From an uncultured Clostridia bacterium (GTDB lineage Bacteria > Bacillota > Clostridia > Oscillospirales > Acutalibacteraceae), in assembly GCA_944380675.1 (NCBI GenBank), contig CALWIH010000006.1, positions 1 to 46,800 on the forward strand: DNA of 46,800 nucleotides, written 5' to 3'. Of this stretch, positions 7,050-14,288 are shown piece by piece. Position 1 is the stretch's first letter. Each line of letters starts with the position of its first letter. The position numbers and the translations under genes are program-made. The notes beneath the pieces were generated by a model. The model had not been told where the DNA came from and searched no databases. It was given only the letters and a program-made list of their open reading frames with translations.

Positions 7050-7799
7050 ATGAATGAAATCAGCGCATTGCGTCCCGCTGCTTTTCCGGTACAGAAGACG
7101 GGGCGCGCGCATCAGCAGTGCGGCGAAGACTGCGAGGACGTGGTTCTCATCAGGGAAACGGAGCACTTCTGCTTCTACGGCCTCGCCGACGGCCAGAGCA
7201 AAAAAGCCCACTGCGCCGCAGGCGCGAGGCGTTCCCTCGAGCTCGTCGCCCGGTATCTGGAGGAGAAGGGGGTGGACGCCCTCTCCGCCTATCCGTACGA
7301 GGACGAGATCCAGTATGAGCTCATCCGGGGAATCCGCTCGAGCATCCGCGAGCTCGCGGAGGAGGCCGGGGCCAGCGGCGAGGAGTTTTCCTCCACGCTT
7401 CTCGCCCTCGCCTTTCATCCGGAGAGCGGAGCGTACGCCGCCGTTCATCTCGGCGACGGCTGCCTCATCGGCGTACCGCACGAGGGCGCGCCCGCCGTCC
7501 TGAGTCCGCCGGACTGCGGCGCCCTGCCGCATCAGACGTGGCTGACGACCTCCGGCGGAGCGCTGACGCATCTGCGCCTTGCCTTCGGCGACGCCCGGCG
7601 GTACCGGCGCTTCGCCCTGCTCTCCGACGGAGCGGACTTCGTGTGCAGCGGCAGGCGGCTGACGCGCGAGGGCCTGGCTCTCCTCGAGAGCGGGAAGCGC
7701 GAGGACTTCGGCGAAATGTGGGCAAACGCCGCCCCGCGCGACGACGCGAGCTGCCTGACGGTTGATCTGCCGAAGCCGGAACATTTCAGGGATATTTGA
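7050..7799 (+). CDS. PP2C-family Ser/Thr protein phosphatase
   Basis: A 249-aa single-domain PP2C. The metal-binding acidic motifs occur in order: EDCEDV, then YGLADGQS (the DG motif), VHLGDGCL, ALLSDGAD, and the closing PRDDASC, which replaces the usual DNxT. These bind the two catalytic metals. It would remove phosphates placed by the kinase encoded at 9513-11087. Paired PP2C/Hanks kinases are common in bacterial cell-surface and secretion regulation. The 27-nt gap to the transglutaminase gene contains AAGTAAGGAG. After the stop there is a promoter, so the next three genes may be made separately. Confidence 0.88.
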   Translation: MNEISALRPAAFPVQKTGRAHQQCGEDCEDVVLIRETEHFCFYGLADGQSKKAHCAAGARRSLELVARYLEEKGVDALSAYPYEDEIQYELIRGIRSSIRELAEEAGASGEEFSSTLLALAFHPESGAYAAVHLGDGCLIGVPHEGAPAVLSPPDCGALPHQTWLTTSGGALTHLRLAFGDARRYRRFALLSDGADFVCSGRRLTREGLALLESGKREDFGEMWANAAPRDDASCLTVDLPKPEHFRDI

Positions 7800-7829
7800 G
7801 AAAATAAAGGGGGAATCGGAGCCATCTCC

Positions 7830-7860
7830 TTGCCATTTTCCGTAAAATAGAATAAAATGG
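7830..7860 (+). promoter_or_regulatory. Internal sigma-A promoter with overlapping inverted repeat
   Basis: TTGCCA (7830-7835), a 17-nt spacer and TAAAAT (7853-7858) make a good sigma-A promoter 28 nt before the 534-aa gene. The inverted repeat CCATTTT (7833-7839) / AAAATGG (7854-7860) overlaps both promoter elements, as a repressor operator would. It would let the unknown protein, kinase and second TPR gene be made apart from the conjugation genes. Confidence 0.65.
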
Positions 7861-7885
7861 TGAAAATGAAAGGGGGAGGACGAGA

Positions 7886-9490
7886 ATGCTGGAAAACTAC
7901 ACGCAGTCTGCCAACGAGCGCTGCTTTCAGCTGATCGACGCTGACGCCGGAGCCATCTGGGCGGACATTGAAAGCACGCCGGAGGACACCGACTCGGCGC
8001 GGTGGAGAAAAAAGCTGGAGGCCATCGCGAGGGAATACTCGTTCTCCAGCCGCTTTGCCCTGATGCGCATTCTGTTTGCGCGCGCGGCGGAGCTCGATCT
8101 GACCCGCCGCGAGACGGAGAGCGCCCTCTCGGGCGGGGAGGAGCCGGCGCTCGTCTGCGGAGACTGGCGCTTCCCCCTCTCCGCGCTGACCATCGACCGC
8201 GCCGAGACGCTCTCCCCCGAGGACAACCTGCGCTTTGAGCAGCTGCTGCGCGAGACGGCGGGGCAGTCTCCGGACGCCGACGAGGCGGCGAACACGGCGC
8301 TTTTGCGCCGGGCATGGTACGACGAGGAGAGCGCGATCCTCGCGGGGGAAGCTCTCCTGCCGCCCGACCGGCGGGAGAACAGGCGAAAGCTCGCGGCGGA
8401 GCGCGCCGCTCTGCGCCAGGCGTACCGGCCGCTGTTCCGCACGCGGCTGACGCGGCGCGAAGCGTTCCGCCTCGGCCATCTGCTGCGCTTCTCGCTCCAG
8501 GAAATGCAGTGGTTCCTGCTGCGCGTCTTCGACGCGGAGGACGGCTTCCAGTACAACCGGGCGGAGGATCTCATCGAGGCGTACGGCTTCCTGACGGACG
8601 CCGGCCAGGGGACGGTCGACGCGCTGCACGCGGTGTACGCGGCGCGCGCTCCGCAAATCAAAAAAAAGCCGCTCGGCGAACGGGCGGCAGACTGGACGGC
8701 GGACGCCGCGGGCTCGCTCGGCGGGCTCGCGCAGCGCCGCCTTTCCCGTCCTGACGAGGGCGACGAGCCCTTCCTCGGCTGGCTGCTCGAGCAGGCGCCG
8801 TGTCTCGATCTCCCGTCGCGCACGGCGCTGGCCGTGTTCCGCAACCTCGCCGTCTATGCCTGGCACCTCGCGCTGGAGGAGGAGGATCCGCCCATCGAGT
8901 CGGATCTCGTGCGCTGCGTGCGCGAGATCACCGGCTCCCCGGAGGAGGACGACGCGGCGCGGGAGGCCCTGTACGAAAACGGACAAATTTCCGCGAAGCG
9001 CTGCGCGAAGGTCGCCGGGGACATCATGGCGGCGAACCTCGATCTGTCGTTCTCCGACCAGACGGATCGGGCAAAGGCGTACCACGTCATCACCGCGAAG
9101 GAGGACGGGACGCCCACCTCGACCGGCGGCGTCAACGCGAGCCGCACGCGCCTGCAGGAGCTTCTGCTGGGCGAGCTGCAGGTGGAAAAGAGCGATTTGC
9201 TCTATCTTCTCTGGTTTGCCGCCAACCAGTGCTGGAGCTGGAACGGCGCGTCGCAGCCCGGCGAAATTTTTGACAGAATGGCGGATTTTGTCGAGTGCGC
9301 GTGGACCTGCCTGGAAAACGCGCTGCTGCCGCCCTTCTACCCGCCGCACCTGCTCGAGCAGAGTATGCTGCTCTCCATCGCGTGCGCCGGAAAAACAGGC
9401 GAAACCGATATCACCCCGGCGGAGACGTACGAGCTTCTGTGCAGCTCCCTGATTGTGCCGAGAAGGCGCAGAAAGGACGTCCCGTCCTGA
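7886..9490 (+). CDS. Protein of unknown family in the ubiquitin-like island
   Basis: A 534-aa soluble protein, mostly predicted helix, rich in Glu, Arg, Leu and Trp, without signal peptide or membrane helix. No nucleotide-binding or catalytic motif was recognised. The central part (about residues 160-350) has runs such as FRLGHLLRFSLQEMQWFLLRVF and FLGWLLEQAPCLDLPSRTALAVF. The C-terminal 100 residues have WFAANQCWSWNGAS and end in a basic RRRRK tail. It has its own promoter and lies 22 nt before the kinase gene. Position suggests a substrate, adaptor or sensor for the kinase. Start ATG follows AAAGGGGGAGGACGAGA. Codon use matches its neighbours. Confidence 0.7.
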   Translation: MLENYTQSANERCFQLIDADAGAIWADIESTPEDTDSARWRKKLEAIAREYSFSSRFALMRILFARAAELDLTRRETESALSGGEEPALVCGDWRFPLSALTIDRAETLSPEDNLRFEQLLRETAGQSPDADEAANTALLRRAWYDEESAILAGEALLPPDRRENRRKLAAERAALRQAYRPLFRTRLTRREAFRLGHLLRFSLQEMQWFLLRVFDAEDGFQYNRAEDLIEAYGFLTDAGQGTVDALHAVYAARAPQIKKKPLGERAADWTADAAGSLGGLAQRRLSRPDEGDEPFLGWLLEQAPCLDLPSRTALAVFRNLAVYAWHLALEEEDPPIESDLVRCVREITGSPEEDDAAREALYENGQISAKRCAKVAGDIMAANLDLSFSDQTDRAKAYHVITAKEDGTPTSTGGVNASRTRLQELLLGELQVEKSDLLYLLWFAANQCWSWNGASQPGEIFDRMADFVECAWTCLENALLPPFYPPHLLEQSMLLSIACAGKTGETDITPAETYELLCSSLIVPRRRRKDVPS

Positions 9491-9512
9491 TTTTGCAAGG
9501 AGGAGGATGCGC

Positions 9513-11087
9513 ATGACGACACGCGAACCGCTTGCGAGCGGACAGACCGTCACGATGCCGAACGGCTCCGTCTACACCGTCGGCGGCGTCATCGGAGAGG
9601 GGGGCTTCTCCCTGCTCTACAGCGTCACGACAAAGGGCGGCGCCTCGGAGGCGGTCCTCAAGGAATACTATCCCGCGGACGGCGCACGCCGCGAGGGAAC
9701 CGCGGTGCTCCCCGCCCCCGGCTGCGAGGAAGCGTTCGCACACGGCCTGCAGTCCTTCCGCAGCGAGTCGGCGCTCGGCGGCGCGGCGCGGCGCGAGAGC
9801 TTCCAGATCGTCCCGTTCGCGCTGTGCGACCCGGAGCGCGGCCTCGCCGTGCTGCCCCGCTGGAGCCGGGACATGGCGTCGTTTCTCGACGTCGCGAAGC
9901 GCTGGGAGGAGGACGCGCCGCCCTCCTCCGATCCGTGCTTTTCCGATCTCGGGCGCGTCGTGCAGGCACTGCGCATGACGGAGAGCGCGCTCTGCGCCGT
10001 CTCAGCCGTGCACCGCCTCGGCCTGCTTCACCTCGATCTGAGCGCGAGGAACGTCGTGTGGGCGGGAACGCAGGACGGCGGCAGCGCGGCCTTCCTCACC
10101 GATTTCGGCTGCGCCCTCGATCTCGCCTGCGCCTCCCCCCTCGCCCCGGCGCTGCTCTCGTACAGCCCCGGCTTCGCCGCGCCCGAGCTGCGCCGCCCCG
10201 GCTCGCCCCTGACGCCGGCGGCGGACGTATACTCCGCCGGCGTGCTGCTCTATCTCCTCTGCGCGGGCAAGCGGGCGACGTCGAACTGGCACATCAGCGA
10301 TCTGACAGGCTTCCGCGGCCGCGCCGTGCGCCGCGAAACGGAGACGCTGCGCATCCCGCGCCGCATCCGCGAGGAGCTCGGCGCCCTTATTCTCAATGCC
10401 TGCGCCGCCGATCCCGGCGAGCGGTACCGGACGGCGGAGGAAATGCGGCAGGCCGTCTCCGCCCTGCTGCTGCACATCCCGCGGCGTCCCGTCAACGAGG
10501 ATCCGACAAACGCCTTTACCCTCGCGTCGCTCCGCTCGATGCTCGCGGGAAGCGAAGGCCCGCAGGACTCCTGGGCGCAGGAGCTCGCCGACCGGCGCGG
10601 CGCGGCCGTCCCCATCCCGGAGGACGCGCGTCTCCCGCTGACGCGCCGGACGTTTGCGGACGGCGAGGAGCTTCTGCGGGCGCTTCTGCCGGACGCGGCC
10701 TTCCGCCTGCTGGAGGAGCGCGCGCGGCACGAGCCCGCCTTCCCGCTCTCCGGCGTTCTCTCCGGGCGCTGCCCGGACGAATGGAAGCAGGTGATCGTTT
10801 CCGCGTTTCTCGGAGACGGCGGCAGCCGCTTCCGCGAGCTGTGCGTGCACTGCGAAGCGGCGCTCGACGCCGAGGGCCTGTTCCTCGCGGACGCGGGGCT
10901 GCTCTTTTCCCTTCTCGGCGAAGAGGGCGAGCTGCTCCACCGCTGCTGCAGGCGCTGCGATATGCGCGGCGCGCCGTATCTCGGCCTCGCGCTGATTACC
11001 CTGTTCGCCCTTCTCGGCGAGAAGGGCTTCTCCCGCCTGTTCCCGGACGAGCGCGCCGCGTGCCGGTGGATCCGCCCGTACCGGTGA
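9513..11087 (+). CDS. Hanks-type Ser/Thr protein kinase
   Basis: A 524-aa protein. The kinase domain covers about 20-300: Gly loop GEGGFSLLY (28-36), Lys50 in AVLKEYY, the catalytic loop HLDLSARNV with Asp175, the DFG triplet at 197-199 (LTDFGCAL), AAPEL at 222-226 and DVYSAGVLLYLL. HRD is changed to HLD, which keeps the base. The kinase therefore looks active. Residues 320-524 are a helical region of unknown family, with no transmembrane helix, so a soluble kinase. ATG at 9513 is preferred over 9507, because AAGGAGGA at 9497-9504 is 8 nt from it. With the PP2C at 7050 it forms a likely phosphorylation switch acting on island proteins. Confidence 0.88.
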   Translation: MTTREPLASGQTVTMPNGSVYTVGGVIGEGGFSLLYSVTTKGGASEAVLKEYYPADGARREGTAVLPAPGCEEAFAHGLQSFRSESALGGAARRESFQIVPFALCDPERGLAVLPRWSRDMASFLDVAKRWEEDAPPSSDPCFSDLGRVVQALRMTESALCAVSAVHRLGLLHLDLSARNVVWAGTQDGGSAAFLTDFGCALDLACASPLAPALLSYSPGFAAPELRRPGSPLTPAADVYSAGVLLYLLCAGKRATSNWHISDLTGFRGRAVRRETETLRIPRRIREELGALILNACAADPGERYRTAEEMRQAVSALLLHIPRRPVNEDPTNAFTLASLRSMLAGSEGPQDSWAQELADRRGAAVPIPEDARLPLTRRTFADGEELLRALLPDAAFRLLEERARHEPAFPLSGVLSGRCPDEWKQVIVSAFLGDGGSRFRELCVHCEAALDAEGLFLADAGLLFSLLGEEGELLHRCCRRCDMRGAPYLGLALITLFALLGEKGFSRLFPDERAACRWIRPYR

Positions 11088-11125
11088 CGAATCAACCATA
11101 CACAAATGAAGGAGGAAGTATCAGG

Positions 11126-12163
11126 ATGGATGAAGAAATGATGCGTAAGCTTGCGCTCCTGCAGGCCATGAAGGACAATGAGGAGGAGGACGTCTTTGTC
11201 TCTTCCATCGATGAGGCGGACTCGTTCGTCATCCTCCACTCCGACCTTTCCGACGCCCGCGTCCGCAGACAGCTTGTGGACTTCGTCACCGACGAGGAGA
11301 ACCACGTCTGGGGCTCCTCGGACGAATACTGGAATCTGATGATGCGCTTTTTCGGCGTGCGCGATTACTATTCCGTGATCCGGCTGTGCGATTTCGCTCT
11401 GCGGATCTATCCGCGCAACGCCGACCTGCTCGCCTGTATGATCCGCGCCTGCGGAGCGTGCGGCAACTACGCGCTCGGCGCAAAGTGGATGGAAAAGGCG
11501 CAGGAGCTGGAGCTCCGCTGGTGGAGCTACCGCCTCTTCCTGTATTCCATTGACTTTCTGCAGGAAAAGCTCAAGAACCATGTCGGCGACTCCGACGAAA
11601 CACTGCAGAAGGGTCTCGACATGGCGAACGATTTCATCCGGCATTTCCCGTATGACGAGCACGGCTACAACCAGCGCGCCGAGCTTTTGATCATCGCGAA
11701 CCGGCGCGAGGAAGCCATCCGCGACCTGCAGAATTCCATCAACGATGTGCAGCCCGATCCGAACGACAGGCATTCGAGCCTTGTCACGGCGCAGTGCTGC
11801 GTGACGCTGCTCAATCTGCTCGACGACAGCAACGACTATCCCCTCATCATCGACATCGCGAACAAGGGCCTGCTCAACACGACGCAGGAGCAGCCCTCCT
11901 CCTCGATCGGCTTTTTCATGTACCGCAAGGCGCTCGCGCTCGACGCGATAGCCGTCCTGGACAACTTCTCCAATCCGAACAAGATCAGAGAGGCGCTGCT
12001 CACCTATCAGTCGGCGTACGATCTCAACCAGGACCGCGAGTACGCCCGCACCATCGAGCGGCGCTACGCCATCCTCTACGCGCACGCCGACGCGAAGGAC
12101 AACATCGGCCGCCTCGTGCGCCGTCCGCTCTTCGTTTCCGAGGAGAAGGCTGCGAACGACTAA
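11126..12163 (+). CDS. TPR-like scaffold protein (second paralogue)
   Basis: A 345-aa helical-repeat protein, the last gene of the island. From about residue 65 it parallels the first gene: YWNLMMRFFGVRDYYSVIRL then CDFALRIYPRNADLLACMI, then KWMEKAQELELRWWSYRLF, and the same overall length. Its first 45 residues are acidic but much less so than the paralogue's. Two related TPR proteins bracketing one operon suggest an old duplication with different partners, for example one for the conjugation half and one for the kinase half. Start ATG at 11126 follows GAAGGAGGAAGTATCAGG, 38 nt after the kinase stop. A longer upstream open frame is a shadow of the kinase. A terminator follows after 16 nt. 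Confidence 0.78.
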   Translation: MDEEMMRKLALLQAMKDNEEEDVFVSSIDEADSFVILHSDLSDARVRRQLVDFVTDEENHVWGSSDEYWNLMMRFFGVRDYYSVIRLCDFALRIYPRNADLLACMIRACGACGNYALGAKWMEKAQELELRWWSYRLFLYSIDFLQEKLKNHVGDSDETLQKGLDMANDFIRHFPYDEHGYNQRAELLIIANRREEAIRDLQNSINDVQPDPNDRHSSLVTAQCCVTLLNLLDDSNDYPLIIDIANKGLLNTTQEQPSSSIGFFMYRKALALDAIAVLDNFSNPNKIREALLTYQSAYDLNQDREYARTIERRYAILYAHADAKDNIGRLVRRPLFVSEEKAAND

Positions 12164-12179
12164 GCAAAAAGAAGGAAAC

Positions 12180-12224
12180 CGCCCGGCTCTTCCCTGCCTG
12201 CGCAGAGGAAAGCCGGGCGTTTTT
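12180..12224 (+). terminator. Rho-independent terminator of the island
   Basis: CGCCCGGCT (12180-12188) pairs with AGCCGGGCG (12211-12219), with further TCC/GGA pairing inside, followed by TTTTT. It lies 16 nt after the second TPR gene and marks the end of the transcription unit. Confidence 0.88.
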
Positions 12225-12248
12225 CGCAGAAAAATGCGCCTCCCCCCT

Positions 12249-12276
12249 TTGCAAACAGCCGCCGGGCGCGTATCAT
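12249..12276 (+). promoter_or_regulatory. Promoter of the oxidoreductase gene
   Basis: TTGCAA (12249-12254), a 16-nt spacer and TATCAT (12271-12276) form a sigma-A-like promoter. The perfect palindrome GGCGGCGCGCCGCC (12307-12320) follows in the leader, 24 nt before the ATG, and may be an operator or a hairpin. Confidence 0.55.
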
Positions 12277-12344
12277 AGAAGGCAGAACAGGCGGCAGGCC
12301 GCAGAGGGCGGCGCGCCGCCGGAAAATGAAAAGGGGAGAGACAT

Positions 12345-13310
12345 ATGAAATTTCGATTCGGTGTGATGGGCGCGGCGAAGATCGCCCGCAAGTTCTGCGA
12401 GGCCGCCGCGCTGTGCGGCTGCGAGGTCTGCGCCGTGGCGAGCAAGAGCGAGGAGCGTGCGAAGGCCTTCGCCGAGGCGAACGGCATCGGCCGGTATTAC
12501 GCGGACTATGAGGCCATGCTCGAGGCGGAGAAGCCGGACGCCGTCTACATCGCGACGACGACGAACGACCACGCGCGGCTGTCGCTGCTGTGCATCCGGC
12601 ACGGCGTTCCCGTGCTGTGCGAGAAGGCGGCGTACGAGAACAGCGAGCAGGCGCGCGCCGTATTCTCGCTCGCGCGGGAGAAGGGCGTCTTCGTGATGGA
12701 GGCCATGTGGAGCCGCTTCCTGCCCGCGCTGCTGACGGCGAAGGCGTGGGTCGCCGAAGGAAGGATCGGCGCGCCGGCCATCGCGCAGTGCGGCATCGGC
12801 TTCGTCGCGCCGGAGGGCGCGGACAACCGCTATTTCAGCCCGAAGCTCGGCGGCGGCGCGGCGCGCGACATCACCGTCTACGCGTACGAGCTCACCGGGT
12901 ACGTCCTCGGGCAGGAGGAGAAGGAGATTGCGGCGTGCGCCGTCCGCGGGGAGACGGGCGTCGACGTCTCCGACGCCGTTCTCGTCCGGTACGAAAGCGC
13001 CGTCGCGAACCTCACCACGAGCTTCGTCTCCCGGATGGAGGAGCGCCTCACCGTCTGCGGCGACAAGGGGCGGCTCGTCGTGCCGAGCCCGAATTTCGGC
13101 GCCGAATGCCTGCTCTACGGGCCGGACGGCTCCCTGCTCGAGCACTTCACCGACACCGTGACGAAGAACGGCTTCACCTACGAGATTGAGGAAGTCGTAC
13201 GCTGCGTCCGGGAGGGAAAAACGGAGAGCGCGATCGTCCCGTGGCGCGACACGCTCGCCTGCGCGGCGCTCTTCGATCAGATTGACGCCTCGCTCGCGCG
13301 GCAGGGCTGA
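12345..13310 (+). CDS. Gfo/Idh/MocA-family NAD(P)-dependent oxidoreductase
   Basis: A 321-aa two-domain oxidoreductase. The N-terminal Rossmann domain begins FGVMGAAKIARKF and holds YIATTTNDHARL and the family signature CEKAAYEN, where the usual Pro of CEKP is Ala. The C-terminal alpha/beta domain has MEAMWSRFLPA and GGGAARDITVYAY, close to the dihydrodiol dehydrogenase-like subgroup. Substrates in this family are mostly sugars or inositols, so the reaction cannot be fixed. It has its own promoter and is convergent with the AraC gene 20 nt downstream. Start ATG follows AAAGGGGAGAGACAT. Confidence 0.88.
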   Translation: MKFRFGVMGAAKIARKFCEAAALCGCEVCAVASKSEERAKAFAEANGIGRYYADYEAMLEAEKPDAVYIATTTNDHARLSLLCIRHGVPVLCEKAAYENSEQARAVFSLAREKGVFVMEAMWSRFLPALLTAKAWVAEGRIGAPAIAQCGIGFVAPEGADNRYFSPKLGGGAARDITVYAYELTGYVLGQEEKEIAACAVRGETGVDVSDAVLVRYESAVANLTTSFVSRMEERLTVCGDKGRLVVPSPNFGAECLLYGPDGSLLEHFTDTVTKNGFTYEIEEVVRCVREGKTESAIVPWRDTLACAALFDQIDASLARQG

Positions 13311-13329
13311 CGCGTCCGGCGCATGAAGC

Positions 13330-14133
13330 TCATATCGGGCGCTCCCTGCGGTACTGCCGCGGGGAGAGGCCGTACCGCTCGCGGAAGCGGCGCGAGAAAT
13401 AGAACTGGTCGCAGAAGCCGAATTCGGCGCTCATCTGCGCGATCGAGAGATCGGTATGGCGCAGCCGCGACTCCGCCTTGAGGAAAATCTCCTGATCGAT
13501 GTACCTGCCGATGCTCTGCCCCATCTCCGCGCGGAACGTCTTCTCGAGCGTGCTCTCGGAGACGTGCGCGTGCGCGGCGAGCTCGCCGACCGTCAGCTGC
13601 AGCGACAGATGCTCCCGGATATAGCCGACGGCGTCGAGGACGCACGGTGAGCAGACCGTCCGGCTGAGCTCCACGCCTCCCGCGTCGAGCAGGGAGAGCA
13701 GCGTTCCATACAGCTCCTGCCTGAGCCCAAGGCTAGCGCGGGGGCTGTTTTCGTCTGTGAGGGAACGCATCCGGCGAATCCGCTCCTCCCCCGCCGGCAT
13801 CGCCAGCATTTCGCGGCAGCTGCGCAGGAGGTCGATCCCCGTGTCGTCGACGAGCTGGATGTGAAAATAGAGCTGCTCCATCGCGGTGCGGCACGCGAAC
13901 CGGAAGGAAAAGCCCGCCGGGAGAAGACAGCACCAGCCCTGCTCGAGGCGGACGGGATCGCCCTCCGCCTCGATGTACGGGTCGCCGCCGCAGATGTAGT
14001 ACAGCCTCGAGTACGGGGGCGCGTTCACGCTGCCGTTCCACTCGAGGCCGCCCGCCGCGTAGCCGCCGTCGAGCACTCTGAGCTGAATGCCGTTGAGATT
14101 GCGGAAAAAATCCTCCGCCCTGCCGATCTTCAT
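13330..14133 (-). CDS. AraC-family transcriptional regulator
   Basis: A 267-aa regulator. The N-terminal half is a cupin-like sensing domain (LEWNGSVNAPPYSRLYYICGG, then LPAGFSF). The C-terminal 95 residues hold both AraC helix-turn-helix units: LTVGELAAHAHVSESTLEKT, then LSIAQMSAEFGFCDQFYFSR and the closing FRERYGLSPRQYRRE. ATG at 14133 follows GGAAAGGAAGCG. The frame is open for 54 more codons toward the neighbouring gene, but those have no better ribosome site and cover its promoter. It is divergent from the alpha-fucosidase gene, which it probably controls in response to a sugar. Confidence 0.85.
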   Translation of the reverse strand: MKIGRAEDFFRNLNGIQLRVLDGGYAAGGLEWNGSVNAPPYSRLYYICGGDPYIEAEGDPVRLEQGWCCLLPAGFSFRFACRTAMEQLYFHIQLVDDTGIDLLRSCREMLAMPAGEERIRRMRSLTDENSPRASLGLRQELYGTLLSLLDAGGVELSRTVCSPCVLDAVGYIREHLSLQLTVGELAAHAHVSESTLEKTFRAEMGQSIGRYIDQEIFLKAESRLRHTDLSIAQMSAEFGFCDQFYFSRRFRERYGLSPRQYRRERPI

Positions 14134-14204
14134 ATCGCTGCGCTTCCTTTCCCGCTCTCGCGAGCAGATTACGGAAATCTCCATATTTTTTCCGCTTTCT
14201 TCCC

Positions 14205-14233
14205 TTGTGCGTTTTCCCTCGTCCCGGTATGAT
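14205..14233 (+). promoter_or_regulatory. Promoter of the alpha-fucosidase gene
   Basis: TTGTGC (14205-14210), 17 nt, TATGAT (14228-14233). It lies in the 155-bp divergent region between the AraC and fucosidase starts, where the AraC protein would be expected to bind. No clear direct repeat was seen. Confidence 0.6.
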
Positions 14234-14288
14234 GATGACAGGATAAGGCGGCAGACCGCCGCACGACAACACAGGGAGGAGATTTCTG

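Noticed and set aside
6273-9553. Two minus-strand open frames of about 680 codons opposite the transglutaminase, PP2C and unknown genes
   Set aside because: They run across several well-supported genes, lack ribosome sites and are Arg/Ala/Gly-biased, as GC-rich shadows are.
212-12163. Type VII secretion cluster (YukD-like protein, AAA+, kinase)
   Set aside because: No WXG100 protein, EccC/EssC ATPase or multi-pass secretion proteins are present, whereas E2 and JAB are.
10250-12487. A 745-codon minus-strand frame opposite kinase and second TPR gene
   Set aside because: It spans two genes and a terminator with no recognisable domain.
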